This document shows positions 42,618-50,703 of a stretch of 64,000 bases of DNA, piece by piece. The stretch spans positions 1 through 64,000 of the forward strand of contig DAOKYY010000009.1 in NCBI GenBank assembly GCA_035325905.1. The letters are read 5' to 3'. Numbering within the stretch: position 1 is the first letter of the stretch; the number at the start of each line of letters is the position of its first letter. The DNA is from DYGX01 sp035325905 (lineage in GTDB: Bacteria; Chloroflexota; Anaerolineae; Aggregatilineales; Aggregatilineaceae). Made by a program: the position numbers and the translations under genes. The notes under the pieces were generated by a model. The model did not search any database. It saw only the letters and a program-made list of their open reading frames with translations, and was not told where the DNA came from.

Positions 42618-45600
42618 ATGGAGTTTACCCCGCAGCAGGCCGAGGCGGTCTGCGCGCACGGCTGCAATCTGATCGTCACCGCCGGGGCAGGCAGCGGCAA
42701 GACGCGCGTGCTGGTCGAGCGGTTTGTCGCGCTGCTCGACGCTCACCCGGACTGGCCGCTGACCTCGATTGTCGCCATCACCTTCACCGAGAAAGCCGCG
42801 CGCGAAATGCGCGACCGCGTCCGCGCCGCGATTGAGGAACGGCTGGTGTCCGCCCCGGAGGAAGATCGCGCGCGCTGGTTCGAGCACTACGCCGCGCTCA
42901 GCGCCGCGCGGATTGGCACAATTCACGGGCTGTGCGCCCAGCTGCTGCGCGCCAACCCTGCCGAGGCGCGCCTCGACCCGGCCTTCGAGGTGCTGGACGA
43001 GACCGAGGCCACGCTGGCTCTTGACGACGCGATTGAGCGCGCGCTGGCGCGGCTGGTGCGCGAAGGCTCTCCGGCGGCGGCCCTGCTGAGCGCCTATGAT
43101 CTGGACGCGGTGCGCGGCATCCTGCGCGCCTACGCGCAGCCCGGCGCAGCGGAGTCGGTCGCCGAGGCGCTGGCGTGCGGCCGGGACGCGCTGCGAGACC
43201 GCTGGCAGGCGGCCTGGCAGGCGGCGCGAGCGGACGCGATCCGGCATCTGCGCGCCGATCCGAATTGGTGCGCGGCGCTGGAGTGGATCAGCAGGGTATC
43301 TCCACCGCCGGGCGATAAGCTGACTCCGATCTGCGAGGACGTGCAGGCGTATGTGCGCACGCTCCTTTCGAGCGATGACGACGCCTGCTGGAGCGCGGTC
43401 GAGCGGCTGAATGGGACGATCAAGATTAACGTCGGCTCGCAGACGAACTGGGGCGGCGCTGAGCGGTTGCAGGCGTGCAAGGACGCGCTGAAGGCCATCC
43501 GCGAGCCGCTGCAAAAAGCTGTGAAGGACATCGGACCGGCGCCCGGCGACCCGGACGAGCAGGCGCTTGACTGGCTGATGCTCTGGGGCGAGGCGATCGC
43601 GCTGGCCGCCGAGGAATACGGGCGCCTGAAGGCCGAGCGGACCGCGCTCGATTTCGCCGATCTGGAGCATCGCGCGCGCGCCTTGCTGCGCGATGACGCG
43701 GTCTGCGCGCGCTATCACGCGGAGTTTCGCCACGTGCTGGTGGACGAGTTTCAGGACACCAACGCCGCGCAGCGCGACATCGTCTACCGGCTGTGCGCGG
43801 CGGACCGGCCCGAAGGCGCGGGGCGGCTGTTCGTGGTGGGCGATCCGAAGCAGAGCATCTACGCCTTTCGCGGCGCGGATGTTAGCGTGTTTGACGACGT
43901 GCGGCGCGATCTGCTGGACAGCGGCGGGCGCGAGCTGCCGCTGGCGATGTCGTTCCGCGCCCACGAGCGGCTGGTTGGCGCGTTCAACGACCTCTTCGGC
44001 GCGATCCTGACGGTGGGCGATGGCCCCACCGCGCGCTACGAGATCGGGCTGGGCACGCCGATGACCGCGCACCGCGCCTGCGATCTGGGCGCGGCCCCGC
44101 ATCAGGCGCAGCCGATCACCGTGCTGGCGATCCCCAGGCTCGACAAAACGCTCGCGCCAGAGTTTCAGACCAAAGAAGAGATGCGCCGCTGGGAAGCCTG
44201 GGCGCTCGCGCAGAAGTTGATCGAGATGGTCGAAACCGGCGCGTCCATCTGGGAACGCGGGCCGGAGGGCGGAGGCTACCGTCCCGCCGGGTTTGGCGAC
44301 GTGGCCGTGCTGTTCCGCGCGATGACCAGCGCGCCGCTGGTCGAGGATGTCTTCAAGGCGACCGGCATCCCATACGTGACAATCGCGGGACGCGGCTATT
44401 TCGACCGCCAGGAGGTCTGGGACCTGCTCAATCTGCTGCGGGCGCTGCACAACCCCGGCGATGACCTGGCGCTGGCGGCGGCGCTGCGCTCGCCGCTGTT
44501 CGGGCTGAGCGACGAGGCGCTGCTGGCGCTGCGGCTGCCGCCAGAGGGATCGCGCGCGCCGCTTCTGCTGTGGCAGGCGTTGCGCGGCGATGACCCGGCG
44601 GACTTCCCCCGCGATGAAATCTCCGCCCTGGACTTCGCGCGCGACGTGCTGGGCGAGCTGCGCGACCGCGCCGGGCGGGTCTCAAACGCCGAGCTGCTGG
44701 CGCGCACGCTGGAGATGACCGGCTATCTCGCGGCGCTGAGCGGCCTGCCCGACGGGGCGCGCCGCCGGGGCAACGTCGAGAAGCTGCTGCGCTTGGCGCG
44801 GGCGTCGGGCCGGACCGGGCTGGGCGCGTTCAACGCCTACGCCCGCGACCTGACCGCGCGCGAAATCCGCGAGGGCGAGGCGACGGTCGAGGCCGAAGAC
44901 GCCGTCAAGTTGATGTCAGTCCACGCCAGCAAAGGGCTGGAGTTTCCGATCGTGGCGCTGTTCGATACCACCTGGTCGCGCCAGGACTCGCTGGGCGTCT
45001 TCACGCTCGACCCGGACGCCGGGCCGGTCTGCGTTCTGCCACGCGAATCCCGCGACGAACCATTGGAGCCGTTCATGGTCAAGTGGGCGAAGAAGCTCAG
45101 CGCGCGCCGCGAGCAGGCCGAGAATCGCCGCCTGCTCTACGTCGCGGCCACGCGCGCCAGCGACTACCTGATCCTGAGCGGGACACCCGACCAGCACGGG
45201 CGCTATCCAAAAGACTGCTGGCTGCACCATTGGCTCGGCGCGCTGGGCGTGGACTCCGACGCGCTCGTCCCATCCGATGAGCCTTTGCGTATCGCGCGCG
45301 AGTGGGGCGACTGTGTGATCGAAGTGCCTGCCACGCCGCCGCGCGCCGCCGATCTGCTGGCGCCTCGATTGCGCGGCGCGACCGGCTGGGACCATCCTGC
45401 GCTGCGAGTCGGGGGGCCGGTTCCCGATCTTCCCGCCGCGCGCCCGCCGCTGCTGTCGCCGGTCGTGGCCGAGCCGGACGCTCCGGCGCGCGCGCTGAGC
45501 GCGACGCTGGTCGCCAAGCTGGGCCACGCGCCGTTCATGGACCCGCCCGCGGCCGGGCGACGTGCCTTCCGCCACGCCGTGCTGCATGACGCGCCCGACG

Positions 45601-46208
45601 CGCTGCGCCCGCTGCCCAGCCCGCAGCCCGACTCGCGCTGGCAGGCGATCGCCGTCGGCCAGACGGTGCACCGCGCGCTGCGCGCCTGGCTGATGCCAGA
45701 CAGGAGCGCTCCAGCCCTGCTGGACGAGCGCCTGCGGACCTACGCCTGGGAGCAGGGCGCCACCGATCCGGGCATGGCTGGGGTGGTCGCGGAGCGCGCC
45801 CGCCGTCTGCTGGAACGGTTCGCCGCCAGCGACATCCGCCGCGAGATCGAGCGCGCGCCGCAAGTCTACCGCGAGCTGCCGTTCGTCTATCGCACCGCTG
45901 GCGACAGCGGGGGGCGCGCCGTTCACGGCGTGATCGATGTGCTGTATTTCGACGGGAAGACGTGGCACGTGCTCGACTACAAGACCGCGCTCGTGAACTG
46001 GAAAACAGCGCCCGAAAACGCACGGCGCCACTTCTTGCAGGTCGGCGTTTATGTCGGCGCGGTCCGTGCCCACACCGGGCAGGCCCCGCGCGCGCATCTT
46101 TACTATATCCATCCGGCGCGGCTGATCACCGTCCAGCCGGACGGCTGGCAGCCCGCGCTGGAGCGGCTCGACGAGGACGTGCGGGCCGCGCTCATGGTGG
46201 AGGATTAG
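42618..46208 (+). CDS. addA: AddA-like UvrD-family helicase-nuclease subunit
   Basis: An 1196-aa protein with all SF1A helicase motifs: Walker A TAGAGSGKTRV (about 21-31), Ia TFTEKAAREMRDRV, Walker B LVDEFQDTN, III FVVGDPKQSIYAFRGADV, V SVHASKGLEFPIVALFD and VI LLYVAATRASDYLIL. The C-terminal RecB-like nuclease has GVIDVLYFDG and WHVLDYKTA, with Asp1120 and Lys1122. This is the 3'-to-5' helicase and nuclease partner of AddB; the pair processes double-strand DNA ends. Length fits AddA. It lies in one rightward operon with addB and small membrane-protein genes on both sides. Confidence 0.9.
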   Translation: MEFTPQQAEAVCAHGCNLIVTAGAGSGKTRVLVERFVALLDAHPDWPLTSIVAITFTEKAAREMRDRVRAAIEERLVSAPEEDRARWFEHYAALSAARIGTIHGLCAQLLRANPAEARLDPAFEVLDETEATLALDDAIERALARLVREGSPAAALLSAYDLDAVRGILRAYAQPGAAESVAEALACGRDALRDRWQAAWQAARADAIRHLRADPNWCAALEWISRVSPPPGDKLTPICEDVQAYVRTLLSSDDDACWSAVERLNGTIKINVGSQTNWGGAERLQACKDALKAIREPLQKAVKDIGPAPGDPDEQALDWLMLWGEAIALAAEEYGRLKAERTALDFADLEHRARALLRDDAVCARYHAEFRHVLVDEFQDTNAAQRDIVYRLCAADRPEGAGRLFVVGDPKQSIYAFRGADVSVFDDVRRDLLDSGGRELPLAMSFRAHERLVGAFNDLFGAILTVGDGPTARYEIGLGTPMTAHRACDLGAAPHQAQPITVLAIPRLDKTLAPEFQTKEEMRRWEAWALAQKLIEMVETGASIWERGPEGGGYRPAGFGDVAVLFRAMTSAPLVEDVFKATGIPYVTIAGRGYFDRQEVWDLLNLLRALHNPGDDLALAAALRSPLFGLSDEALLALRLPPEGSRAPLLLWQALRGDDPADFPRDEISALDFARDVLGELRDRAGRVSNAELLARTLEMTGYLAALSGLPDGARRRGNVEKLLRLARASGRTGLGAFNAYARDLTAREIREGEATVEAEDAVKLMSVHASKGLEFPIVALFDTTWSRQDSLGVFTLDPDAGPVCVLPRESRDEPLEPFMVKWAKKLSARREQAENRRLLYVAATRASDYLILSGTPDQHGRYPKDCWLHHWLGALGVDSDALVPSDEPLRIAREWGDCVIEVPATPPRAADLLAPRLRGATGWDHPALRVGGPVPDLPAARPPLLSPVVAEPDAPARALSATLVAKLGHAPFMDPPAAGRRAFRHAVLHDAPDALRPLPSPQPDSRWQAIAVGQTVHRALRAWLMPDRSAPALLDERLRTYAWEQGATDPGMAGVVAERARRLLERFAASDIRREIERAPQVYRELPFVYRTAGDSGGRAVHGVIDVLYFDGKTWHVLDYKTALVNWKTAPENARRHFLQVGVYVGAVRAHTGQAPRAHLYYIHPARLITVQPDGWQPALERLDEDVRAALMVED

Positions 46209-46214
46209 GCACTA

Positions 46215-46418
46215 ATGACCCGGTTGAACACCTGGGAAAAGTGGGTCTATCGCGTGAGTTTTGTCGTGCTCGCCCTGTTTCTGATCGTCGGCGCGCTGGT
46301 GATCGAGGACCCGACCGAGGCGCGCACGGATGCGTTTGGCCTGATCCTCTACGCGACCCTGATCGCGGGGATCGCCTCTGGCATGGTCACGATCATGATC
46401 TCGAGCCGGCGGCGCTAG
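46215..46418 (+). CDS. Small two-helix membrane protein after addA
   Basis: A 67-aa protein with two transmembrane helices (VSFVVLALFLIVGALVI and LILYATLIAGIASGMVTIMI), a short acidic loop (EDPTEARTD) and a basic C-terminus (SSRRR). It begins 6 bp after addA and is the third small membrane protein of the operon. No family was recognised. Confidence 0.7.
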   Translation: MTRLNTWEKWVYRVSFVVLALFLIVGALVIEDPTEARTDAFGLILYATLIAGIASGMVTIMISSRRR

Positions 46419-46424
46419 ACCCGC

Positions 46425-47609
46425 CTACCAGCCCTGCGCGGTTTCGGCCACCAGGTGATCGACCACCGCAAACAGGGCTTCCTGGCGCGAGCGGCCCTCG
46501 TCCAGCGCCCGGTAGTACGCGCTGAGCTGGCGGTCCGCGCTGGTGCCGCGCTCGAAAATCTGCGCGATCCGGCTGACTTCCGCGCGCGAGCCGAGGTCGT
46601 CAACCACGTCGTCCACCAGCTCCAGAATCTCTCCGGCCAGCGCGCGCATCGGGACCTCGCTCTCGATCCCGAAGTCGATCAGGTCCCCGTGAATGCCGTA
46701 GCGCACGGCCCGCCACTTGTTCTCGTCGATGAAGACGCCCCGGTAAATCCGCCACGACTGGTTTTGATTGCGCAGCCGGATCAGCTTGGCGACGATGGCC
46801 TGGATCAGCGCCGCGACCGCGATCGCGTCGTCGATGTGCGTGCACATATCGCAGATGCGTACCTCAAGCGTGCCGAGGTTGGGGTGAGGGCGCGCGTCCC
46901 ACCAGATTTTCGTCGGGTCGCCGGCGCCCGATTGCCCGGCGAGCTTGGCCGTGTCCGGCTTGCGCCCCAGCGAGCCGACGCGCCCCATCAGCTCGACGTA
47001 GTGATCGTACTCGCGGTAGCCGTAGAAGTGCGGCGGGATGCCGGAGCGCGGCATGTTCTGGAAGACCAGGCTGCGATAGCTTTTCAGGCCGGTATCGCGC
47101 CCGTGCCAGAACGGTGAGGACGTGGTCAGGGCGAGGATATGCGGCAGAAAGTAGCGAAGCTGGTTGAGCACGTCGATCATCAGCTCGAAGGCTTCGGGCG
47201 TGCGCCCAAAGCCAAGATGCACGTGCATGCCGAAGATCAACATGCGGCGCGCGGCATCCTTCATTTCGGACGCCAGGTCGTCGTAGCGCGCACCCTCGCT
47301 GATGAGCTGCTCCGTCCAGCGCGAGAACGGGTGCGTCGAGGCGGCGACGATGCGGCACCCGGTCTGCTCGGCGACCTCGCTTACCGTGCGGCGCAGGCGG
47401 GCGATCTCCGCGCGCGCCTCGTGGACATCGCGGCAGATCTGGCTGCCGACCTCGATCTGCGATTGCATAAATTCCGGCTTGAGCTGGTCGCCCAGCACGA
47501 CGCGGCCCTGGTTGAGCATCTGCTGGATGTATGAGGTCAGCTCGCGGGTGTGCGGATCGATGATCTGGTACTCTTCCTCAATGCCAAGCGTCAGCGGAGC
47601 GTTAGGCAT
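46425..47609 (-). CDS. Glutamate-cysteine ligase GCS2-type (YbdK-like) carboxylate-amine ligase
   Basis: A 394-aa protein of the GCS2 family. LTLGIEEEYQIIDP is the conserved start with the catalytic acidic cluster; EFMQSQIEVGSQICRDVHEA, ASTHPFSRW, then GMHVHLGF and LEVRICDMCTHIDDAIA are further family blocks. Members join an amine to a glutamate or similar carboxylate using ATP; many YbdK-like enzymes have weak glutamate-cysteine ligase activity in vitro. No glutathione or bacillithiol gene is nearby. It is convergent with the small addA-linked gene, and divergent from the response regulator gene. Confidence 0.85.
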   Translation of the reverse strand: MPNAPLTLGIEEEYQIIDPHTRELTSYIQQMLNQGRVVLGDQLKPEFMQSQIEVGSQICRDVHEARAEIARLRRTVSEVAEQTGCRIVAASTHPFSRWTEQLISEGARYDDLASEMKDAARRMLIFGMHVHLGFGRTPEAFELMIDVLNQLRYFLPHILALTTSSPFWHGRDTGLKSYRSLVFQNMPRSGIPPHFYGYREYDHYVELMGRVGSLGRKPDTAKLAGQSGAGDPTKIWWDARPHPNLGTLEVRICDMCTHIDDAIAVAALIQAIVAKLIRLRNQNQSWRIYRGVFIDENKWRAVRYGIHGDLIDFGIESEVPMRALAGEILELVDDVVDDLGSRAEVSRIAQIFERGTSADRQLSAYYRALDEGRSRQEALFAVVDHLVAETAQGW

Positions 47610-47654
47610 GATGGGTTCTCCAGGCGCTAGAACCGTGCGCGTTCCAACGCGAAA

Positions 47655-47660
47655 ACTATA
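47655..47660 (-). promoter_or_regulatory. -10 element of the GCS2-type ligase gene
   Basis: Minus-strand TATAGT about 45 bp before the ATG. The -35 at 17 bp is weak (CTGGCG). Confidence 0.3.
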
Positions 47661-47727
47661 GCGGAGGCCCGCCGCCGCGCCAGAGTGAATTTTGGTGGAT
47701 TCTCACGAGGTCTGCCCGGCAGCGTGT

Positions 47728-47757
47728 TTGGTTGCAGGCGCGCAGGTCGGGTACAAT
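47728..47757 (+). promoter_or_regulatory. Promoter of the 47786 response-regulator gene
   Basis: TTGGTT (47728-47733) and TACAAT (47752-47757) are 18 bp apart. The predicted leader is about 22 nt, which argues against a start codon upstream of 47786. Confidence 0.45.
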
Positions 47758-47785
47758 GGCTTCCAACCGAACGCGAGAGCCGGAC

Positions 47786-48259
47786 ATGCCCTATCGACTG
47801 GTGGTTGTCGAAGATGAAGCCGAGATCGCCGACCTGCTGCGCGTGGTCCTGACCTGCCCGCAAGTCGAGCTATACGCGGCTGCGAATGGGCGGGAGGGAT
47901 TGGCGCTGATCGAGGACATTGGCCCCGATCTGGCGATCCTCGATGTGATGCTGCCGGGCGAGTGGGACGGGTGGGATGTGTTCGACGCTCTGCGCGCTAG
48001 CCTCCGGTTTCGCGACATGCCGGTGATCATCCTCACCGTGCTGCGCCAGCAGGCCGAGCGCCACCCGCTGTTCCGCGACAACATGCTCAACCAGTACCTG
48101 ACCAAGCCTTTCGACACTATGGCGCTGCGCGGGCACGTCGAGCGGATGCTCGGCCAGCCGGGGCTGTGGCGCGCGCCGAGCCGCCCGCTGCGCGATGTCT
48201 TCGGCCTGTTGAGCGAGGCAGCCGAGGCGCTTGACCTGGACCCGCCCGACGACGACTAA
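47786..48259 (+). CDS. Receiver-domain response regulator
   Basis: A 157-aa protein. The receiver domain (about 1-120) has acidic pocket VVVEDEAEI, phospho-acceptor Asp53 in LAILDVMLPG, Thr in IILTVLRQ and Lys107 in YLTKPFD. A short helical C-terminal extension of about 35 residues (LRDVFGLLSEAAEALDLDPPDDD) is not a DNA-binding domain. No histidine kinase is adjacent, so the partner is encoded elsewhere. The output is probably by protein contact. The next gene encodes a two-helix membrane protein 25 bp downstream and could be co-transcribed. Confidence 0.82.
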   Translation: MPYRLVVVEDEAEIADLLRVVLTCPQVELYAAANGREGLALIEDIGPDLAILDVMLPGEWDGWDVFDALRASLRFRDMPVIILTVLRQQAERHPLFRDNMLNQYLTKPFDTMALRGHVERMLGQPGLWRAPSRPLRDVFGLLSEAAEALDLDPPDDD

Positions 48260-48284
48260 CCCACCGACGAGAGAATTCACACCG

Positions 48285-48983
48285 ATGACCAGAGCCGCAT
48301 CCCCTGATTCGCTGGCCCAACCGGCTGAGCGCGTGATCCCGGTTGACGCCGAGCACTTCTCCATTCGCCTGCTGGTGCCCGTCCTGACGGTCGTCGCAAC
48401 CGTGCTCTTTCACATAGTCGGGCTGCTGGCGCTCAACCGGGCCGGCAGCGAGAACACCAGCGCAATTTGCATTCTGCTGCCGCTCGACGGGCTGGTGCTG
48501 CTCACCGCCGGGCTGGGCATCGAGCGCGTGCTGAAGCGGCTGCTGCCCTCGCGGCGCTCGGCGCGCCTGAGCCACGACGGCCTGACGCTGACCGACGCGC
48601 GCTCTAATCCGCCGGACGTGCGCGAGATTGACTGGGATCGGGCGCTGAACGTCAGCACGTGGTATTTCGTCGTCCGGCGGCGGACGCGCATCCCGAAGGG
48701 CTGGTACTGCATGGCGCTGCATCTTTTGCAGGACGACACGGAGATCATCCTGTACGCCTTCATGTCGCCCGCGGATGCCGAGGCGCTGCCGGAGTTCCCC
48801 CAGTTCGTGCGCCTGCGCCCGCGCAAAGAGACCGAGACCGTTACCGACCTGCGCCTCGCCGCGACGCAGCGGCGCCTGCTCCGGCTGGAGGATGCGCGCT
48901 GGACGGGTGGCGCGGAGATCGCCGCGTCCGATTTCGCGGCGGTGCTGGCGCGTCTCGCGATCCACGCGCCCGTGTGGTTGTGA
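48285..48983 (+). CDS. Two-helix membrane protein, function unknown
   Basis: A 232-aa protein. Two helices near the N-terminus (LVPVLTVVATVLFHIVGLLAL and ICILLPLDGLVLLTAGLGI) are followed by a soluble cytoplasmic domain of about 150 residues. This has a PH-like or beta-rich start (ARLSHDGLTLTDARSNPPDV, then REIDWDRALNVSTWYFVVRR) and an Arg/Leu-rich helical end. The start at 48285 is preceded by GAGAG. It lies right after the response regulator gene. Confidence 0.6.
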   Translation: MTRAASPDSLAQPAERVIPVDAEHFSIRLLVPVLTVVATVLFHIVGLLALNRAGSENTSAICILLPLDGLVLLTAGLGIERVLKRLLPSRRSARLSHDGLTLTDARSNPPDVREIDWDRALNVSTWYFVVRRRTRIPKGWYCMALHLLQDDTEIILYAFMSPADAEALPEFPQFVRLRPRKETETVTDLRLAATQRRLLRLEDARWTGGAEIAASDFAAVLARLAIHAPVWL

Positions 48984-49106
48984 CGCATACGGCGCGCCAT
49001 CTGCCGGGCGCGCAGACTATGACTAACGTACCATCGCTCCATCGAGACAAGGTTGATACCTTCATGATACAATGATGCATGATCAATCTAGTCTTAATGG
49101 AGACGG

Positions 49107-50171
49107 TTGTTGTCATCTCGCGCCGCTCGCACCCTCGTCACACTCCTCACAGCGGTTCTGCTTGCCCTCCCGCTGGCGCCGGATGCTGCGCTGGCCGGGC
49201 CGGGCGCAGAGGCGATTACCGGGCAACTGATTGTCTTCGGGCCGCCCGTTCAGGGCGTGCTGGACGCCACGACTCCTAGCGCCACCTACACGTTTACCGC
49301 GCGCGCGGGGCAGCCGATCTCGCTGCGCGCCGCCACTTCCGGCGACCTGACGCTCGATCTCGTGCTCGGCGGGCCGGGTGGCAGCGGGCTGGCGCGGGCG
49401 GTCCCGGCGGCGCATGACCCGCTCACCCAGTTTATCGACGCGTTCATCCCCCCGGCGGACGGGACGTATTACGTGACCGCGACCGCGCTGCACGGCTCGG
49501 CGGGAACTTACGAGCTGGCGCTGCTGGCTGGCTATGCGGAGCTGGCCGTGCTCGACGACTTCTCCAGCGCGAGCGATGCGCTGCATCTGGATTGGACGCC
49601 GTTCGTCTCGGTCGATGCGGCGGCGGACGTGGTGAATGGCGCGCTCGGCATCCAGGTCATCAACGAGGGGCGGCTTGGCATGTTCGAGCCGGACCAGTGG
49701 GCCGCTTACCACGACCTCTACATCCAGGCGGATTTCACTATCGAAGACTCGCCCGGCTACCACGAATACGGTTTCGCGCTGCGCAACGCGCCGGGCGCTA
49801 ACTCGTTCTACGCGGTGATGTTCAGCAGCGACGGCGATTGGGCGCTATTCTATTTCAACGGGGGGTGGGCCGTTGTGCAGGACTGGACGGCTTCACCCGC
49901 CATTAACGGGGCGGACCTCGCGCCGCGCATTGGCGTGTTTGTCCAGGGCAGCACTTTCCGTGTGTTCTTCAACGATCAGCCGGTTGGCGTCGTGACGGAC
50001 GTGCAGTTCTTCGCGCAGGAAGGCGGCTTTGGGCTGGTCGCCGCGACCTCGCCCGAAGACGATGGAGTGTTGATCGCGTATGTAGACAATCTCGCGGTGA
50101 CAACGCCCGCCACGCCCTTTGGCGCGATGGCGAGCCTGCCACCCGGCAGCACCGCGCCTACCGCGCCGTAA
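49107..50171 (+). CDS. Secreted PPC-domain and concanavalin-like protein (paralogue A)
   Basis: A 354-aa exported protein. The start is TTG (49107 or 49110), with GGAGA just upstream, and leads into a signal peptide ending near ALAGPGAEA. Residues about 35-145 form a bacterial pre-peptidase C-terminal-type beta-sandwich (TYTFTARAGQPISLRA, then DGTYYVTATA). Residues about 155-330 look like a LamG/concanavalin-type lectin sandwich (YHEYGFALRNAPGANSFYAV, FNGGWAVVQDW, FRVFFNDQPVGVV). It may bind polysaccharide. The larger paralogue lies just downstream at 50704. Confidence 0.7.
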   Translation: MLSSRAARTLVTLLTAVLLALPLAPDAALAGPGAEAITGQLIVFGPPVQGVLDATTPSATYTFTARAGQPISLRAATSGDLTLDLVLGGPGGSGLARAVPAAHDPLTQFIDAFIPPADGTYYVTATALHGSAGTYELALLAGYAELAVLDDFSSASDALHLDWTPFVSVDAAADVVNGALGIQVINEGRLGMFEPDQWAAYHDLYIQADFTIEDSPGYHEYGFALRNAPGANSFYAVMFSSDGDWALFYFNGGWAVVQDWTASPAINGADLAPRIGVFVQGSTFRVFFNDQPVGVVTDVQFFAQEGGFGLVAATSPEDDGVLIAYVDNLAVTTPATPFGAMASLPPGSTAPTAP

Positions 50172-50239
50172 GTCGGCGGCCCGGCGCTGCGCTCCAATCG
50201 GACCCCGCGCGCCGGACGCTCTACGGCGGCTCCTCCCGC

Positions 50240-50290
50240 AATCCCTTCCCCGATCCCGTGCGATCATCCTTTGGGGAAGGGATTTCCTTG
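50240..50290 (+). terminator. Rho-independent terminator of paralogue A gene
   Basis: AATCCCTTCCCC (50240-50251) pairs perfectly with GGGGAAGGGATT (50273-50284), followed by TCCTTG. The T-run is short but the stem is long. Confidence 0.65.
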
Positions 50291-50309
50291 TGGTACAGTC
50301 TAGACGGTA

Positions 50310-50680
50310 TGTTGAGCCTGGGCCGGGCGCGCGCGGCGCTCTGCGCCGGTTTCGCGCGTGTAAGGATTGGTGACGACTCTCCCCGCTAAAGCAGGGAGCT
50401 TCTCAGAGCACGCTCGCCCCCACGGGCCACGTTGCGCGTCTAGCGGCCCCGTCCGGGCCAGAAAGAGGTGTTTCTCTCTTGGGTGCGTTGGGAATTGTAC
50501 AGGGCGGACTCCCCGCCCCAACCGCCTACTCTCAGTTGTTAAAGAGCCGCACCGGCGGGCTGAGGCTGTGTTCCTGCTGTCCCTGGAAGACCGGTCGTAT
50601 TCGTTCAAAGCCTATCGCGCCGTCGTTCGAGGTGCAATCCACGAGAGGGGGCAAGCGCCATTCCCCACCGGGCTAGAGCT
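50310..50680 (-). mobile_element. Possible decayed IS200/IS605-type element end
   Basis: This 370-bp part of a 532-bp gene-free gap has no intact gene. On the minus strand, GGCCCGTGGGGGCGAGCG, then GTGCTCTGAGAAGCTCCC and TGCTTTAGCGGGGAGAGTCG, resembles the right end of TnpB-bearing IS200/IS605 elements. The terminal hairpin CTCCCTGC-TTTA-GCGGGGAG is on the minus strand at 50398-50379. No transposase or TnpB domain can be read, so it would be a remnant. The similarity is from memory, not a search. Confidence 0.35.
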
Positions 50681-50703
50681 TGGTGTCCCCTGGCGCAATT
50701 TCT

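Noticed and set aside
42435..44450. A 671-codon minus-strand frame opposite addA
   Set aside because: It is an antisense shadow of the helicase motifs; no recognisable protein features.
50300..50608. A 102-codon minus-strand frame as a possible TnpB remnant
   Set aside because: It has no RuvC or zinc-finger residues and no readable TnpB motif. Only the DNA-level end is suggested.
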